A stretch of DNA of 64,000 bases from Thiothrix sp. (GCA_008015155.1 SSFA01000008.1:310001-374000); one strand, 5' to 3'; shown: positions 47,015-58,672, counted from the first letter of the stretch. Made by a program: numbers and translations. Notes: generated from the letters alone by a model not told the origin.

Positions 47015-47599
47015 ATGGAAAAACGCTTTCTTGATGAAGAAACTTTAATCCTAGACTCCTTCCGCCTAGGTGTACAAATATATGCGAGTGGCTTTCGTCC
47101 AAGCTTCATCGTCGGTTTGTGGCGAGGTGGAAGTACCGTGGGGATTTATGTGCAGGAATGCCTACAGACCTTAGGTGTTCAGGCTAACCATATTGCTTTG
47201 CGCACCTCCTACCGTGGACAACCCCATTATCAACAAATGCTAGCTGATCAAGGTGCAGGCATTCGCGTCCATGGCACTCAGTATTTGTTGGAAACGCTGA
47301 ATCGCGAAGATAGCCTGTTGATCGTGGATGATGTATTTAGTTCTGGGCATTCGATTGAAGCCGTTCTCAAACGCCTAAGCAACCATCTTAAACGCAATAT
47401 GCCTGAGCAAGTGAAAATTGCTACGCTGTGGGAGCGTCCCTCTTTTAATGCGACCGCGCTAAAACCTGATTTTGTGCTACACCAAACCGAAGATTGGTTA
47501 GTGTTTCCTTATGAACTGAGTGGCTTAACCCAAGTGGAAATTTCTGAGCATAAACCTTGGTTAGTGCCACTTTTAGATAAAGCTCGACTGACTAACTAA
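47015..47599 (+). CDS. Phosphoribosyltransferase (paralog B)
   Basis: LLIVDDVFSSGHSIEAVL is the PRPP-binding site; FIVGLWRGGSTVGIYVQECL and QTEDWLVFPYELSG parallel the first protein (YETEDWLKYPHSLEG). The catalytic loop differs (SSG rather than DTG). The 3' end overlaps the oxidase gene by 8 bases tail to tail. Confidence 0.8.
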   Translation: MEKRFLDEETLILDSFRLGVQIYASGFRPSFIVGLWRGGSTVGIYVQECLQTLGVQANHIALRTSYRGQPHYQQMLADQGAGIRVHGTQYLLETLNREDSLLIVDDVFSSGHSIEAVLKRLSNHLKRNMPEQVKIATLWERPSFNATALKPDFVLHQTEDWLVFPYELSGLTQVEISEHKPWLVPLLDKARLTN

Positions 47600-48968
47600 A
47601 AATTTTTCCCGGATTCAGCAAATTAAGGGGGTCAAGTGCTTGCTTAATCGTGCGCATCACTGCAACAGCACCACCCAACTCCTCCAGTAAATAGGTTTGC
47701 TTGCCCTGCCCAATACCATGCTCACCCGTGCAAGTGCCTTCCATAGCAATCGCTCGCTGGCTAATGCGCGCAACTATCCCTTCAGCTTTTTCAACCTCAA
47801 TAGGGTCAGACAAATCGACTAATAAGATAATGTGGAAATTACCATCACCAACGTGACCGAGGATGGTAGCCACCATCCCTGACGCTTCTAAATCTTGGCG
47901 GGTTGCTTCCACACATTCCGCTAAGCGTGAGATCGGCACACAAGCATCACTTGAATAAGCACGTGCACCCGGACGCAAGGCTTGCGCCGCAAAGAACGCA
48001 TTATGCCGAGCCTTCCATAATTGCCCTAACTCTTGCTGATCACTACTCCACTTGAATTCATTGGCTCCAAACTCAGTCGCAATGCTCGCAAACATCTCAG
48101 CTTGTTCTGCCACCCCAGCCTCACTACCATGAAACTCTACAAAGAGGGTGGGCTGTTCAGCCATAGTCAATTTTGAATAGCGATTACAAGCCTGAATCTG
48201 TAAAGCATCCAATAGTTCAATCCGCGAGACGGGAATGCCTGCTTGAATCGTCATAATCACCGCATTACAAGCAGCCAATACACTAGGAAAAGCACAAACC
48301 CCACCTGCGACTACTTCAGGGCGACCAAAAACTTTTAAACTTAACTCAGTGATAATCCCTAAAGTGCCTTCTGAGCCTACAAACAAACGGGTTAGGTCAT
48401 AGCCTGCTGCACTCTTTTTGGCGCGGCTCGCAGTGCGAATCACTTCCCCTTGAGCAGTCACGACTTCTAAACTCAAAACCACATCTTTCATGGTTCCATA
48501 ACGCACCGCATTTGTGCCGGAAGCACGGGTTGAAGCCATGCCACCTAAACTGGCATTCGCGCCCGGATCAATTGGAAAGAATAAACCTGTATGGCGTAAG
48601 GCTTGGTTTAAGGCTTCGCGGGTGACACCGGGTTGCACGACAGCTGTCAAATCTTCAGCATAAATATGCAAGACTTTATCCATGCGCGAAACATCAATAC
48701 AGATGCCGCCTTGCGGAGCGTTCACCTGCCCTTCTAAGGAAGTGCCCGTACCAAAAGGAATAATCGGGCAGCGATATTCATTACATAATTTGACCGCATC
48801 AATCACCATTTGTTTATCGGTCGCAAATAGTACTCCTTCCGCTGCTTGATTGGGCAGCCAAGTCTGAGTATTCGCATGTTGCTCACATAAGGTTTGATTA
48901 GTCGTGAATAGCTCTCCAAATCTTGCCTGAAAAGCAGTGATGGCTGCGTGATGTTGCAGATTCGACAT
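47592..48968 (-). CDS. FAD-linked oxidase (D-lactate/glycolate dehydrogenase type)
   Basis: The 458-residue enzyme has PIIPFGTGTSLEGQVNAPQG and GANASLGGMASTRASGTNAV (FAD-binding PCMH-type) and a C-terminal TGEHGIGQGKQTYLLEEL. It oxidises a 2-hydroxy acid, most likely D-lactate or glycolate; I cannot distinguish them. Confidence 0.85.
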   Translation of the reverse strand: MSNLQHHAAITAFQARFGELFTTNQTLCEQHANTQTWLPNQAAEGVLFATDKQMVIDAVKLCNEYRCPIIPFGTGTSLEGQVNAPQGGICIDVSRMDKVLHIYAEDLTAVVQPGVTREALNQALRHTGLFFPIDPGANASLGGMASTRASGTNAVRYGTMKDVVLSLEVVTAQGEVIRTASRAKKSAAGYDLTRLFVGSEGTLGIITELSLKVFGRPEVVAGGVCAFPSVLAACNAVIMTIQAGIPVSRIELLDALQIQACNRYSKLTMAEQPTLFVEFHGSEAGVAEQAEMFASIATEFGANEFKWSSDQQELGQLWKARHNAFFAAQALRPGARAYSSDACVPISRLAECVEATRQDLEASGMVATILGHVGDGNFHIILLVDLSDPIEVEKAEGIVARISQRAIAMEGTCTGEHGIGQGKQTYLLEELGGAVAVMRTIKQALDPLNLLNPGKIFS

Positions 48969-49029
48969 GACTAAGTTCCTGTTCCTAATGATGAAATCAG
49001 TGTAGGTTTTATACTTTGAATAATAAAGT

Positions 49030-50061
49030 CTACAAAGGTGTTTTCGCTCCCTCGCCTGCGACTTCCCGCACTAATTGCGGCACCATATAGCCTGGAACAG
49101 TTAAACGTAAAGCAGCAACCAGTGCTTTGGCCTCAAGCTCTGGCACTTCAAAATGTGCTGCACCCTGCACACGATCTAGGATATGCAGATAATAAGGTAT
49201 GACATTTGCTGCTACTAAAGCTTCACTTAAGGCAGCCAAAGCAGGCACACTATCATTCACCCCACGCAGCAATACACTTTGATTTAATAATAAAACACCT
49301 ACTTCGCGTAGTGCTTTTAAGCCAGCTTGCACTTCAGCATCCTGAAACTCATTCGCATGATTGGCATGAATTACCATAATGACTTGCTTATTTAAGCGGC
49401 TCAGCCAAGTCAATAAACGCTCATCAATCCGTTCAGGCAAGACAATGGGTAAGCGGGTATGAAAACGAAGGCGTTGCACATGCTCAATCGCAGCAAGGCG
49501 CTCACATAAAGAACTTAAGCGGTCATCTGATAAAGTCAAAGGATCACCACCGCTTAATAAGACTTCGCTAATATCAGCATTGCTTGCAACATAATCGAGC
49601 GCTTCTTGCCAGTGATCGCGGGCTGGATTGGCTTCACTGTAGGGAAAATGGCGGCGAAAACAATAGCGACAATGAATCGCACAAGCTCCAGTTGTGACTA
49701 ACAAAACACGACCTTGATATTTATGTAAGACACCATCTGTCACCATTGCTGCATGATCGCCGACGGGATCGCTTAAAAACCCCTGCGTTAACTGCATTTC
49801 TGCGGATAAAGGCAAAACTTGGCGTAATAAGGGGTCATTCCAATCGCCTTTTTGCATCCGTCGCACATAACTATGCGGCGCTAGTAAACGAAATTGCCGC
49901 GCTGCTTCCAGACTGACTTCAGCACCCTGTCCCTCTAAGTCTAATAAGCGAATCAGCTCAAATGGATCGCGTACTGCAGAGGCTAAAGCACGCTGCCAAA
50001 CTGAACTTGTTAATGAACTTGAATTTTTAGTCTGATTTTTTGCAGCGTTTCCGGTTATCAT
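49030..50061 (-). CDS. epmB: EF-P lysine 2,3-aminomutase EpmB
   Basis: The radical-SAM motif TGACAIHCRYCFRRHFPY (CxxxCxxC) is followed by LLSGGDPLTLSDDRLSSLC and the C-terminal PYYLHILDRVQGAAHF. It makes (R)-beta-lysine, which EpmA attaches to EF-P. Start at ATG 50061, with 45 bases to the divergent efp start; the longer frame to 50214 overlaps efp. Confidence 0.9.
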   Translation of the reverse strand: MITGNAAKNQTKNSSSLTSSVWQRALASAVRDPFELIRLLDLEGQGAEVSLEAARQFRLLAPHSYVRRMQKGDWNDPLLRQVLPLSAEMQLTQGFLSDPVGDHAAMVTDGVLHKYQGRVLLVTTGACAIHCRYCFRRHFPYSEANPARDHWQEALDYVASNADISEVLLSGGDPLTLSDDRLSSLCERLAAIEHVQRLRFHTRLPIVLPERIDERLLTWLSRLNKQVIMVIHANHANEFQDAEVQAGLKALREVGVLLLNQSVLLRGVNDSVPALAALSEALVAANVIPYYLHILDRVQGAAHFEVPELEAKALVAALRLTVPGYMVPQLVREVAGEGAKTPL

Positions 50062-50106
50062 ACGCACCTTAATTAAATTGAGTGATTTTTGGAGAGCAAC
50101 AAGGCT

Positions 50107-50676
50107 ATGCCAAGCTACAGCACCAGCGAGTTCCGTTCTGGACTCAAACTTATGATTGACGGCGATCCTTATACCATCGTTGAGAACGAATTTGTAAAAC
50201 CGGGTAAAGGTCAAGCATTTAATCGCGTTCGTGTGAAGAATTTAAAAACCGGTCGCACTGTTGAAAAAACTTGGAAGTCTGGTGATAGCGTTGAAGCCGC
50301 TGATGTCGTCGACCGTGAAATGGAATACCTCTACAAAGAAGGTGATGACTATTATTTCATGGCCACCGACGGTTCATTTGAACAAGTCGCTGCACCTGCA
50401 ACTTCGATGGAAGATGCTGTGAAATGGTTACGTGGTAATGAAGTTTGTGTCGTAACTTTATGGAATGAAGTGCCATTAACAGTCACGCCACCCAATTTCG
50501 TTGAATTGAAAATTGTTGAAACCGATCCCGGCTTAAAAGGTGATACCGCTAGCGGTGGTACTAAACCAGCGATTTTAGAAACCGGCGCTGTGGTTAAAGT
50601 ACCTTTATATATGAATCAGGATGAAGTCCTGCGCATTGATACGCGCACTGGCGAATATATTTCCCGTGTGAAATAA
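50107..50676 (+). CDS. efp: Elongation factor P
   Basis: 189 residues. The start [20 protein letters not shown] is chosen with upstream GGAG, not the in-frame ATG at 50089. The modified loop [10 protein letters not shown] has Lys34, the site of beta-lysylation. EF-P rescues ribosomes stalled on polyproline. Confidence 0.95.
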   Translation: MPSYSTSEFRSGLKLMIDGDPYTIVENEFVKPGKGQAFNRVRVKNLKTGRTVEKTWKSGDSVEAADVVDREMEYLYKEGDDYYFMATDGSFEQVAAPATSMEDAVKWLRGNEVCVVTLWNEVPLTVTPPNFVELKIVETDPGLKGDTASGGTKPAILETGAVVKVPLYMNQDEVLRIDTRTGEYISRVK

Positions 50677-50692
50677 GCGAAGGATCAATGGG

Positions 50693-51631
50693 GTGAACTG
50701 GCAACCAACAGCCTCAATTCAAGCTTTAAAAGCGCGTGCTTGCCTCTATCAGCAGCTACGCGCTTTTTTCCATGGGCGCGGGGTTTTGGAAGTCGAAACT
50801 CCAGCACTGTCCCAAGCAGGCAATACCGATCCTAATATTGCTAGCTTCAGTGTGAATACACCGCAAGGTTTGCGCTATTTGCACACTTCCCCCGAATATC
50901 CTATGAAGCGCTTATTAGCGGCGGGTAGTGGCGATATTTACCAGATTTGTAAAGTCTGGCGACAAGATGAGTCGGGGCGGCGACATAACCCCGAATTCAC
51001 TATGCTTGAATATTATCGGGTGGGCTTTAGTTACCAACAATTGATGCAAGAAGTCTCTGAGCTACTACAGCTTGCGATTCCACATCTTAAGCTTGCTCCG
51101 CGGATACTTACTTACCGTCAAGCTTTCCTTGAAATCTTAGCTATTGACCCCCATCAAGCTAGTGTTGAGCAATTAGCTGCTTGTGCTCAGCAACAAAACA
51201 TTGATGTTCAAGGCGAGCTCAGCCAGCAAGCTTGGTTAGATTTGTTATTTACGCATTGTATTGAAGCTAGTTTCCCGACAGATCGTTTGACGTTTATTTA
51301 CCATTATCCAGCCACCCAAGCTGCTTTAGCCCGGGTACGTTTAGAAGATGGTTATTGGGTAGCCGAACGCTTTGAAGTGTATTTAGGCCCTTTAGAATTG
51401 GGCAATGGCTATCAAGAGCAAACTAATGCTGAGCAATTAGAACGAGTACTAGTCGCTGATGCTGAGCTGCAAGCCCAAGATATTCCAGTAGATACACGGT
51501 TTATCGCGGCCGTGCAAGCTGGTATGCCGTTTTCAGCGGGCATCGCCTTGGGTTTAGATCGGATTTTATTATCTCGCCTGCAAGCTACACGGCTGCCCAG
51601 CGTGTTAAGTTTTGCGTGGGAAATAGCGTAA
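50693..51631 (+). CDS. epmA: EF-P beta-lysine ligase EpmA
   Basis: A 312-residue class II lysyl-tRNA-synthetase paralog: VLEVETPALSQAGNTDPNIA, HTSPEYPMKRLLAAGSGDIY, ELGNGYQEQTNAEQL and SAGIALGLDRI. It lacks the anticodon-binding domain. GTG start with GAAGGA upstream; 16 bases after efp, so the three EF-P genes form one locus. Confidence 0.9.
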   Translation: MNWQPTASIQALKARACLYQQLRAFFHGRGVLEVETPALSQAGNTDPNIASFSVNTPQGLRYLHTSPEYPMKRLLAAGSGDIYQICKVWRQDESGRRHNPEFTMLEYYRVGFSYQQLMQEVSELLQLAIPHLKLAPRILTYRQAFLEILAIDPHQASVEQLAACAQQQNIDVQGELSQQAWLDLLFTHCIEASFPTDRLTFIYHYPATQAALARVRLEDGYWVAERFEVYLGPLELGNGYQEQTNAEQLERVLVADAELQAQDIPVDTRFIAAVQAGMPFSAGIALGLDRILLSRLQATRLPSVLSFAWEIA

Positions 51632-51687
51632 GTGCTTAAGGGACGGCACAATTTGCGCTTCTTTTTTGAATTTTAAGGAGAATTGAG

Positions 51688-52023
51688 ATGAGTTTATTTA
51701 TTTCTGATGCGATGGCGCAAACAGCTCCAGCAGGCCCTGCTGGTGGTGGTTTAATTGAAATGGTCTTGATGATGGCGGTATTTTTCGCCATTATGTATTT
51801 TATGATCATTCGTCCTCAGCAAAAGCGCGCTAAAGATCATAAAACTATGTTAGAAGCGCTCAGCAAAGGGGATGAAATCGTCACTGGCGGCGGTATGTTA
51901 GGTAAAGTTGCGAATATTGGCGACAATTTTATCCAACTTGAAATCGCTGACAACGTGCAAGTTAAAGTACAAAAGCAAGCTATTGCCTCTGTACTACCCA
52001 AAGGGACTTTGAAAAACGCTTGA
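51688..52023 (+). CDS. yajC: Sec translocase accessory protein YajC
   Basis: A single membrane helix (MVLMMAVFFAIMYFMIIRPQ) then QKRAKDHKTMLEALSKGDEI and VTGGGMLGKV. First of yajC-secD-secF. Confidence 0.9.
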   Translation: MSLFISDAMAQTAPAGPAGGGLIEMVLMMAVFFAIMYFMIIRPQQKRAKDHKTMLEALSKGDEIVTGGGMLGKVANIGDNFIQLEIADNVQVKVQKQAIASVLPKGTLKNA

Positions 52024-52101
52024 TTTTTCTCCTTTTAGAACCGCTTGCCTAGGCTGTGCTGTTGACGCTTGCAGCCTAGGGGCTTGTTTTGGAATATAAC
52101 A

Positions 52102-53967
52102 ATGAACCGCTATCCAGTCTGGAAGTATGTAATGATTGCGATCATTCTTTTGATCGGCATTATTTACTCAATTCCTAACTTTTTCCCTTCTGAACCTGCA
52201 GTGCAAATCAGCACTAAAACCGAACAGCCCATTGAGCCTGCCGAAATGCAGCGCTTTGAGCAAGCTTTGAAAGATAAGGGCTTAAGCTTTCGTGCCAGTG
52301 AGAATAATGGCTCGCAAGTCTTATTTCGTTTTGCCGACACTGATGTACAGTTGAAAGCCTCTGAAGTACTAAAAACTGCTGTTGGCGATAAATACGTGGT
52401 TGCTCTCAATCTCGCTCAATCCACTCCTCAGTTCTTACGCGCCTTGCATGCCAATCCGATGTATTTAGGTTTGGACTTACGTGGTGGTGTGCACTTCTTA
52501 ATGGAAGTGGATATGAATGCGGCTAAAGATAAAGCTTATGAGCGTTATGAAGACGAGTTCCGCGATACCTTACGTGAAGCTAAAGTCGCTTATTTAGGGA
52601 TTGCACGTGAAGGCGATCAATTAGTTGCTAAATTTAAAACTGAGCAAGAGCGTGATGCAGCAGCCCCTGTTTTAGGCAAAGCTTATGTCAATAATGAGCT
52701 GATTTGGGATAAGAAAGAACAAGACGGTAGTTATATTCTGTCCGCTGCGATGTCACCGCAAAATTTATTAAATATTGAAAAATTTGCGATCCAACAAAAT
52801 ATCACTACCTTACGCAAGCGGGTGAATGAGTTAGGGGTAGCTGAGCCGGTTATTCAGCAGCAAGGCAAAGGTCGGATTGTGGTGCAATTGCCAGGCGTGC
52901 AAGATACGGTACGCGCTAAAGAAATCTTAGGTGCAACCGCAACGCTTGAGTTCCGTTTGGTCGATGATGGTGGCAATGATGCTCAACAAGCACAGGCTTC
53001 TGGACGGGCACCGATTGGTTTGCAACTCTACAAAGAGCGGGATGGCACACCGATTTTATTAAAGCGTAGAGTCATGTTGACGGGCGAGTATATTACGGAT
53101 GCTAGCTCTGGCTTTGATCAAAATAACCAGCCTTCGGTCAATATTACTTTAGATGGGAATGGGGCGAGTCGCTTTAGTAAAGTTACTGGCGAGAACGTAC
53201 AAAAGTTAATGGCTGTGGTTTATATTGAAACCAAATTCCAAGAAGTGGAAGTCGATGGCCAAAAAGTTCGCAAACCGGTTAAAACCGAAGAAGTCATCAA
53301 TGTCGCGCGGATTCAAGAGCAACTCAGCAAGCGCTTCCAAATCACTGGTTTAGACTCAACTAAAGAAGCGCGTGACTTAGCCTTATTACTACGGGCTGGC
53401 GCTCTGGCTGCTCCCTTATACATCGTTGAAGAACGTACCATCGGCCCAAGCATGGGTAAAGAAAATATCGAGAAAGGTTTCAACTCTAATATTTGGGGCT
53501 TTGTCGCGGTCGTGATTTTCATGGTGGTTTACTATCGCGTATTCGGTTTGATTTCGAGTCTTTCGCTAGGTGTGAATGGCTTCTTACTGTTTGCGATTCT
53601 CTCCATGATTCAAGCCACCTTGACCCTCCCCGGCATGGCTGCGATTGCTTTGACGCTTGGTATGGCCATTGATGCAAACGTCTTAATTAATGAGCGGATT
53701 CGTGAGGAATTACGTAATGGCGCCGCTCCACAAATAGCGATCAATGCCGGGTATGAGCGTGCTTGGGGTACGATCCTCGATTCCAACCTAACTAACTTAA
53801 TTGCGGGTATTGCCTTGTTTATGCTCGGTTCTGGCCCTGTGCGTGGCTTCGCAGTCGTCCTCTGCTTAGGTATTTTGACTTCGATGTTTAGTGCTGTGAC
53901 TGTTTCACGTGCCTTGACCAATTTGGTGTATGGCTATCGTAAACGCTTAACCGATATTTCTATTTAG
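52102..53967 (+). CDS. secD: Protein translocase subunit SecD
   Basis: 621 residues from ATG 52102 (a TTG at 52069 is possible). GLDLRGGVHFLMEVDMNA, TTLRKRVNELGVAEPVIQ and the C-terminal six-TM block with AIDANVLINERIREELRNGA identify SecD. Pulls exported proteins with SecF using the proton gradient. Confidence 0.95.
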   Translation: MNRYPVWKYVMIAIILLIGIIYSIPNFFPSEPAVQISTKTEQPIEPAEMQRFEQALKDKGLSFRASENNGSQVLFRFADTDVQLKASEVLKTAVGDKYVVALNLAQSTPQFLRALHANPMYLGLDLRGGVHFLMEVDMNAAKDKAYERYEDEFRDTLREAKVAYLGIAREGDQLVAKFKTEQERDAAAPVLGKAYVNNELIWDKKEQDGSYILSAAMSPQNLLNIEKFAIQQNITTLRKRVNELGVAEPVIQQQGKGRIVVQLPGVQDTVRAKEILGATATLEFRLVDDGGNDAQQAQASGRAPIGLQLYKERDGTPILLKRRVMLTGEYITDASSGFDQNNQPSVNITLDGNGASRFSKVTGENVQKLMAVVYIETKFQEVEVDGQKVRKPVKTEEVINVARIQEQLSKRFQITGLDSTKEARDLALLLRAGALAAPLYIVEERTIGPSMGKENIEKGFNSNIWGFVAVVIFMVVYYRVFGLISSLSLGVNGFLLFAILSMIQATLTLPGMAAIALTLGMAIDANVLINERIREELRNGAAPQIAINAGYERAWGTILDSNLTNLIAGIALFMLGSGPVRGFAVVLCLGILTSMFSAVTVSRALTNLVYGYRKRLTDISI

Positions 53968-53977
53968 GGGCTAGCTC

Positions 53978-54925
53978 ATGATTGAATTATTCCATTTCAA
54001 AAAAGACATCCCCTTCATGAAATATGGGAAGATTACGACCCTTATTTCCTTAGGTACTTTCGTCTTTGCAGTGTTCTTTCTAGTGTATCGTGGCCTTAAC
54101 TTAGGCGTAGATTTCACGGGTGGTACGATGATCGAGGTGCGTTATGCACAAGCCGCACCGATTGAACAGATTAGAGAGAATCTAAAAGCACAAGGCTTCC
54201 CAGAAGTCTTTGTGCAAAACTATGGCTCAACGCAAGATGTTTTGATTCGCCTGCCTGTAGAACAAGGCAAATCAGGTGCACAGGTCAGTGAGCAAGTGAT
54301 GAAAAGCCTGCGAACCGCCAATCCTGATGTACAACTGAGTCGGGTCGAGTTTGTCGGCCCACAAGTCGGTCAGGAATTATATGAAAATGGTGGGTTAGCA
54401 CTGTTGTTAGTCGCGGCTGGGATTATTATTTACTTATCTTTCCGCTTCGAATGGCGCTTTGCAGTCGCCGCCACTATTGCAAATATGCACGACGTCGTGA
54501 TTATCCTGGGAATGTTTGCCTTTTTCCAATGGCAATTTGACCTTACGGTTTTGGCCGGTGTACTCGCTATCTTGGGCTACTCTGTGAACGAATCCGTCGT
54601 TGTCTTTGACCGGGTGCGTGAAAATATTCGCAAAATGCGTGATACCAGTATTCCAGACATTATCGACAATGCAATCACTGTCACTATGTCACGGACTATT
54701 ATTACGCATACGTCGACACAGATTATGGTCTTGGCGATGTTCTTCTTCGGTGGCGAAGCCTTACATAATTTCTCCTTAGCTCTCACCATCGGGATTATGT
54801 TTGGTATTTATTCCTCGGTCTTAGTTGCCTCGCCTTTAGTTATGTTATTTGGCTTGAAGCGTGAGCATCTGATTCCGAAAGAGAATGTCGTTGAGGGTGC
54901 TAACCCCGATGGCTCTGTGGTGTAA
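53978..54925 (+). CDS. secF: Protein translocase subunit SecF
   Basis: 315 residues, with GVDFTGGTMIEVRYAQ, ILGYSVNESVVVFDRVRENI and six membrane segments. Overlap and spacing (10 bases) place it in the secD operon. Confidence 0.95.
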   Translation: MIELFHFKKDIPFMKYGKITTLISLGTFVFAVFFLVYRGLNLGVDFTGGTMIEVRYAQAAPIEQIRENLKAQGFPEVFVQNYGSTQDVLIRLPVEQGKSGAQVSEQVMKSLRTANPDVQLSRVEFVGPQVGQELYENGGLALLLVAAGIIIYLSFRFEWRFAVAATIANMHDVVIILGMFAFFQWQFDLTVLAGVLAILGYSVNESVVVFDRVRENIRKMRDTSIPDIIDNAITVTMSRTIITHTSTQIMVLAMFFFGGEALHNFSLALTIGIMFGIYSSVLVASPLVMLFGLKREHLIPKENVVEGANPDGSVV

Positions 54926-54942
54926 AGCCTAAGTTGATGCAC

Positions 54943-54972
54943 AAAAAAGACCTGCATAAAGCAGGTCTTTTT
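54943..54972. terminator. Bidirectional terminator after secF
   Basis: AGACCTGC-ATAAA-GCAGGTCT flanked by A6 and T5, between convergent secF and the YcxB-like gene. Confidence 0.9.
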
Positions 54973-54993
54973 ATTCGTAATGTAGCAATAGAT

Positions 54994-55497
54994 TTACCCC
55001 GCCTTCCCCACATACATTTCTAAAGCTTTAACTAAAGCCCTGCCATCAAAACCTTGCTCACTGATGCTCTTTGGTAGAACATAAAATACATCCGGCTTAG
55101 GATAAACAAGCAAATAATTCTGATTCTGCTTCCAATCTTTAATATCCTTCCAGAGCAACTCATTAGTACCATGTGTGGAACTAATGGCTAATCCTGTTGG
55201 GAGTAACTCTACAGTGAAGGGCTCGTGTAGAGCTTTAAAACCACGGTAAAACTTTTTAGCTTTGTAAGGTGACGCCACAAAATGTAAAAACAGATAACTG
55301 AGTACTAAACCAATCAAAGTACCCAAGGCTAACTGCCCGAAACCATAATAATCCGTCAAATAAACTGCTAAAAGGCCTAGAAGAATAGCCAAGAATAGAA
55401 CCAGTAAGCGCATAGTGGGCGTTTCATTTAAACGACTCGCGGCTAAGAAGTCGCGCTCTGAAAGGGTATAGCTGGCTTTAACAGCATCGGTTGACAT
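54994..55497 (-). CDS. YcxB-like membrane protein
   Basis: Two membrane helices (LLVLFLAILLGLLAVYL, LALGTLIGLVLSYLFLHF) and a C-terminal soluble unit (LLWKDIKDWKQNQNYLLVYP, PKSIS) as in YcxB-type proteins. ATG 55497 is preferred over GTG 55515. Function unknown. Confidence 0.65.
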   Translation of the reverse strand: MSTDAVKASYTLSERDFLAASRLNETPTMRLLVLFLAILLGLLAVYLTDYYGFGQLALGTLIGLVLSYLFLHFVASPYKAKKFYRGFKALHEPFTVELLPTGLAISSTHGTNELLWKDIKDWKQNQNYLLVYPKPDVFYVLPKSISEQGFDGRALVKALEMYVGKAG

Positions 55498-55588
55498 AAG
55501 ATTTCTCAAGGACACTCATAAACTGGGAATTATACGGCTAAATAGACTGAGGAACAGACTTGATCTGACTACTCAGTTCTTCACATTA

Positions 55589-56827
<1,239 letters not shown>

Positions 56828-56938
56828 TCATATCATCAAATAAATTTGAAAGCCGCAGAATGACAGTGCATTGCAAAAACTTGTACTTTTAAGTCAATCT
56901 TCTACACTAAGAGGCTTAAAGATGGATGAGAGACCAGC

Positions 56939-57841
56939 ATGAGTCGTGTGCAATCCCAACTTATTCCACAGTTTGCTTTATATGGTGAGAGCAATCTAAG
57001 CCAACAGCCGAGCTTAGTGCATATCGAAGATATTGCGGATCGAAGTCGTGCGAATAACTGGTTGATCAAGCCGCATCGCCATACCCGGCTTTTCCAAATT
57101 TTGTTATTAATCAATGGTAGCCTACAGGTGAAACTAGAAGATCAACAGCACCAGCTGCAAGGGAATTGGGTGGTGAGTATTCCACCGGGTTGGGTGCATG
57201 GCTTCGAGTTTCCTGCCGATACTCAAGGGATGGTCTTATCTGTTGCAGCTGCTTTATTGCAAGCGCCTCCTCAACAATTCCAAGGCTTGGCTAGTTTATT
57301 AGAACAAGCCCATACCGTTAGCTTTGCAGAGCAAGATGTACTTTTTGCTCAATTCAAAAACTATCTATACTTGATCCGCCAAGAACTTAAGCAACCGTCT
57401 ACAGGCCATGAAACCATGCTAACTTGGCAGATTGGCGCTTTATTTATGACACTGTGGCGCCAAGTGCAATATAGCACTGCCCAAATGCATCAAAACCCGA
57501 AAAGCATCCAGGTTTTTCAACAATTTAGACAGACATTAGAACTGCATTATCGCGAGCACTGGGATGTGCAAACCTATGCTAAAACCTTACATCTATCCGT
57601 ATCAAGCTTAAACCGTTTATGCCAAGAAAAAGCTGGCAATAGTGCAAAAGGCTTGATTCAAGAGCGAGTCTTACTTGAAGCTAAGCGCCGCTTGATTTAC
57701 ACCCAAGAGCCACTAGAACGCATAGCAGAATCTTTAGGCTTCAAAGATCCTGCATACTTTTCACGCTTTTTTAAGAATTTAGCGGGTACGCCACCGAGTG
57801 ACTACCGTAAAGCGAAATATATAGAAATGGGAACAAGTTAA
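56939..57841 (+). CDS. pobR: AraC-family regulator, PobR-like
   Basis: 300 residues: N-terminal cupin-like part (HRHTRLFQILLLINGSLQVK) and C-terminal double HTH (VQTYAKTLHLSVSSLNRLCQ, LERIAESLGFKDPAYFSRFF). The divergent placement next to pobA indicates 4-hydroxybenzoate-responsive activation. Confidence 0.85.
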   Translation: MSRVQSQLIPQFALYGESNLSQQPSLVHIEDIADRSRANNWLIKPHRHTRLFQILLLINGSLQVKLEDQQHQLQGNWVVSIPPGWVHGFEFPADTQGMVLSVAAALLQAPPQQFQGLASLLEQAHTVSFAEQDVLFAQFKNYLYLIRQELKQPSTGHETMLTWQIGALFMTLWRQVQYSTAQMHQNPKSIQVFQQFRQTLELHYREHWDVQTYAKTLHLSVSSLNRLCQEKAGNSAKGLIQERVLLEAKRRLIYTQEPLERIAESLGFKDPAYFSRFFKNLAGTPPSDYRKAKYIEMGTS

Positions 57842-57883
57842 GCTCATATTAATTAACTCGTTCAGAGCTTTTGTGTTGAAAAC

Positions 57884-58672
57884 TTAAATCTGCAAAGATT
57901 TTAACAGCTTAACTATCTCATCCAGCACCACTTTTCCATAATTAGCATTTTGATGGACATAGTCAGTTATTTGCTCCACAGGTTCTTGTCCATAAGTGCT
58001 GCAATACTCTAATTTGGTCCAATAGCGATTCTCCAAGGTCTCAGGCGGCTGCCTCAAAAAGTGGAGATTTGCATAACCTGCCAAATAACGCTGACATCCT
58101 TCCCAGAAGAGTTGATCAAATAGTTCAGCGTAATTGAGATACGCTTCATATTTCACTCTTTCCCTTTCCAAAGCTAATGAGGAATGCTTAGGAGCGATAG
58201 ACATGACAATCGGTGCAGAGCTATAGCGGCTGATATGATCCAGATAAAGTTTTTCAGGTAAAGTTTGAAAATGTAGATCTAAGCCAGCAGCTAAACAAGA
58301 GCGAGAAATATATTGCTGCTCTTGTCCGTTCTTACCATAAAGTTGCTCACTTAAGGGTAAAAACTCATGATAAGGCAAGGCAAGGCTCTGAAAAATGAAG
58401 GCATCATAAGTATCTATTTCTAAGCTAGTACTTTGAGAGAAACGCAAAACAAAACGCTCTAAATCCGAACCCACAGGTGCACTAATTTTATTGTATAGAA
58501 ATTCTGCTTGAAATAACTTAATGAGCGGGCTTGCAAAAAAACGGGCAGTATACTCAGGATATTGACTAGCTAGCGTTTGATTCCAAGCATTGGTTAAAGC
58601 TCGCATATGCGAACTACCAATAAAACAAAGTTTCTTCGTAGGTTTAGCTCTTAAACCGTTCCAGTAAGACAT
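57884..58672 (-). CDS. SGNH-like hydrolase family protein, partner of the GSCFA gene
   Basis: MSYWNGLRAKPTKKLCFIGS then SHMRALTNAWN suggests a GSxH/SGNH-type N-terminus; the rest is alpha/beta. Overlaps the GSCFA gene by 29 bases, so probably co-functional. Family not certain. Confidence 0.55.
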   Translation of the reverse strand: MSYWNGLRAKPTKKLCFIGSSHMRALTNAWNQTLASQYPEYTARFFASPLIKLFQAEFLYNKISAPVGSDLERFVLRFSQSTSLEIDTYDAFIFQSLALPYHEFLPLSEQLYGKNGQEQQYISRSCLAAGLDLHFQTLPEKLYLDHISRYSSAPIVMSIAPKHSSLALERERVKYEAYLNYAELFDQLFWEGCQRYLAGYANLHFLRQPPETLENRYWTKLEYCSTYGQEPVEQITDYVHQNANYGKVVLDEIVKLLKSLQI

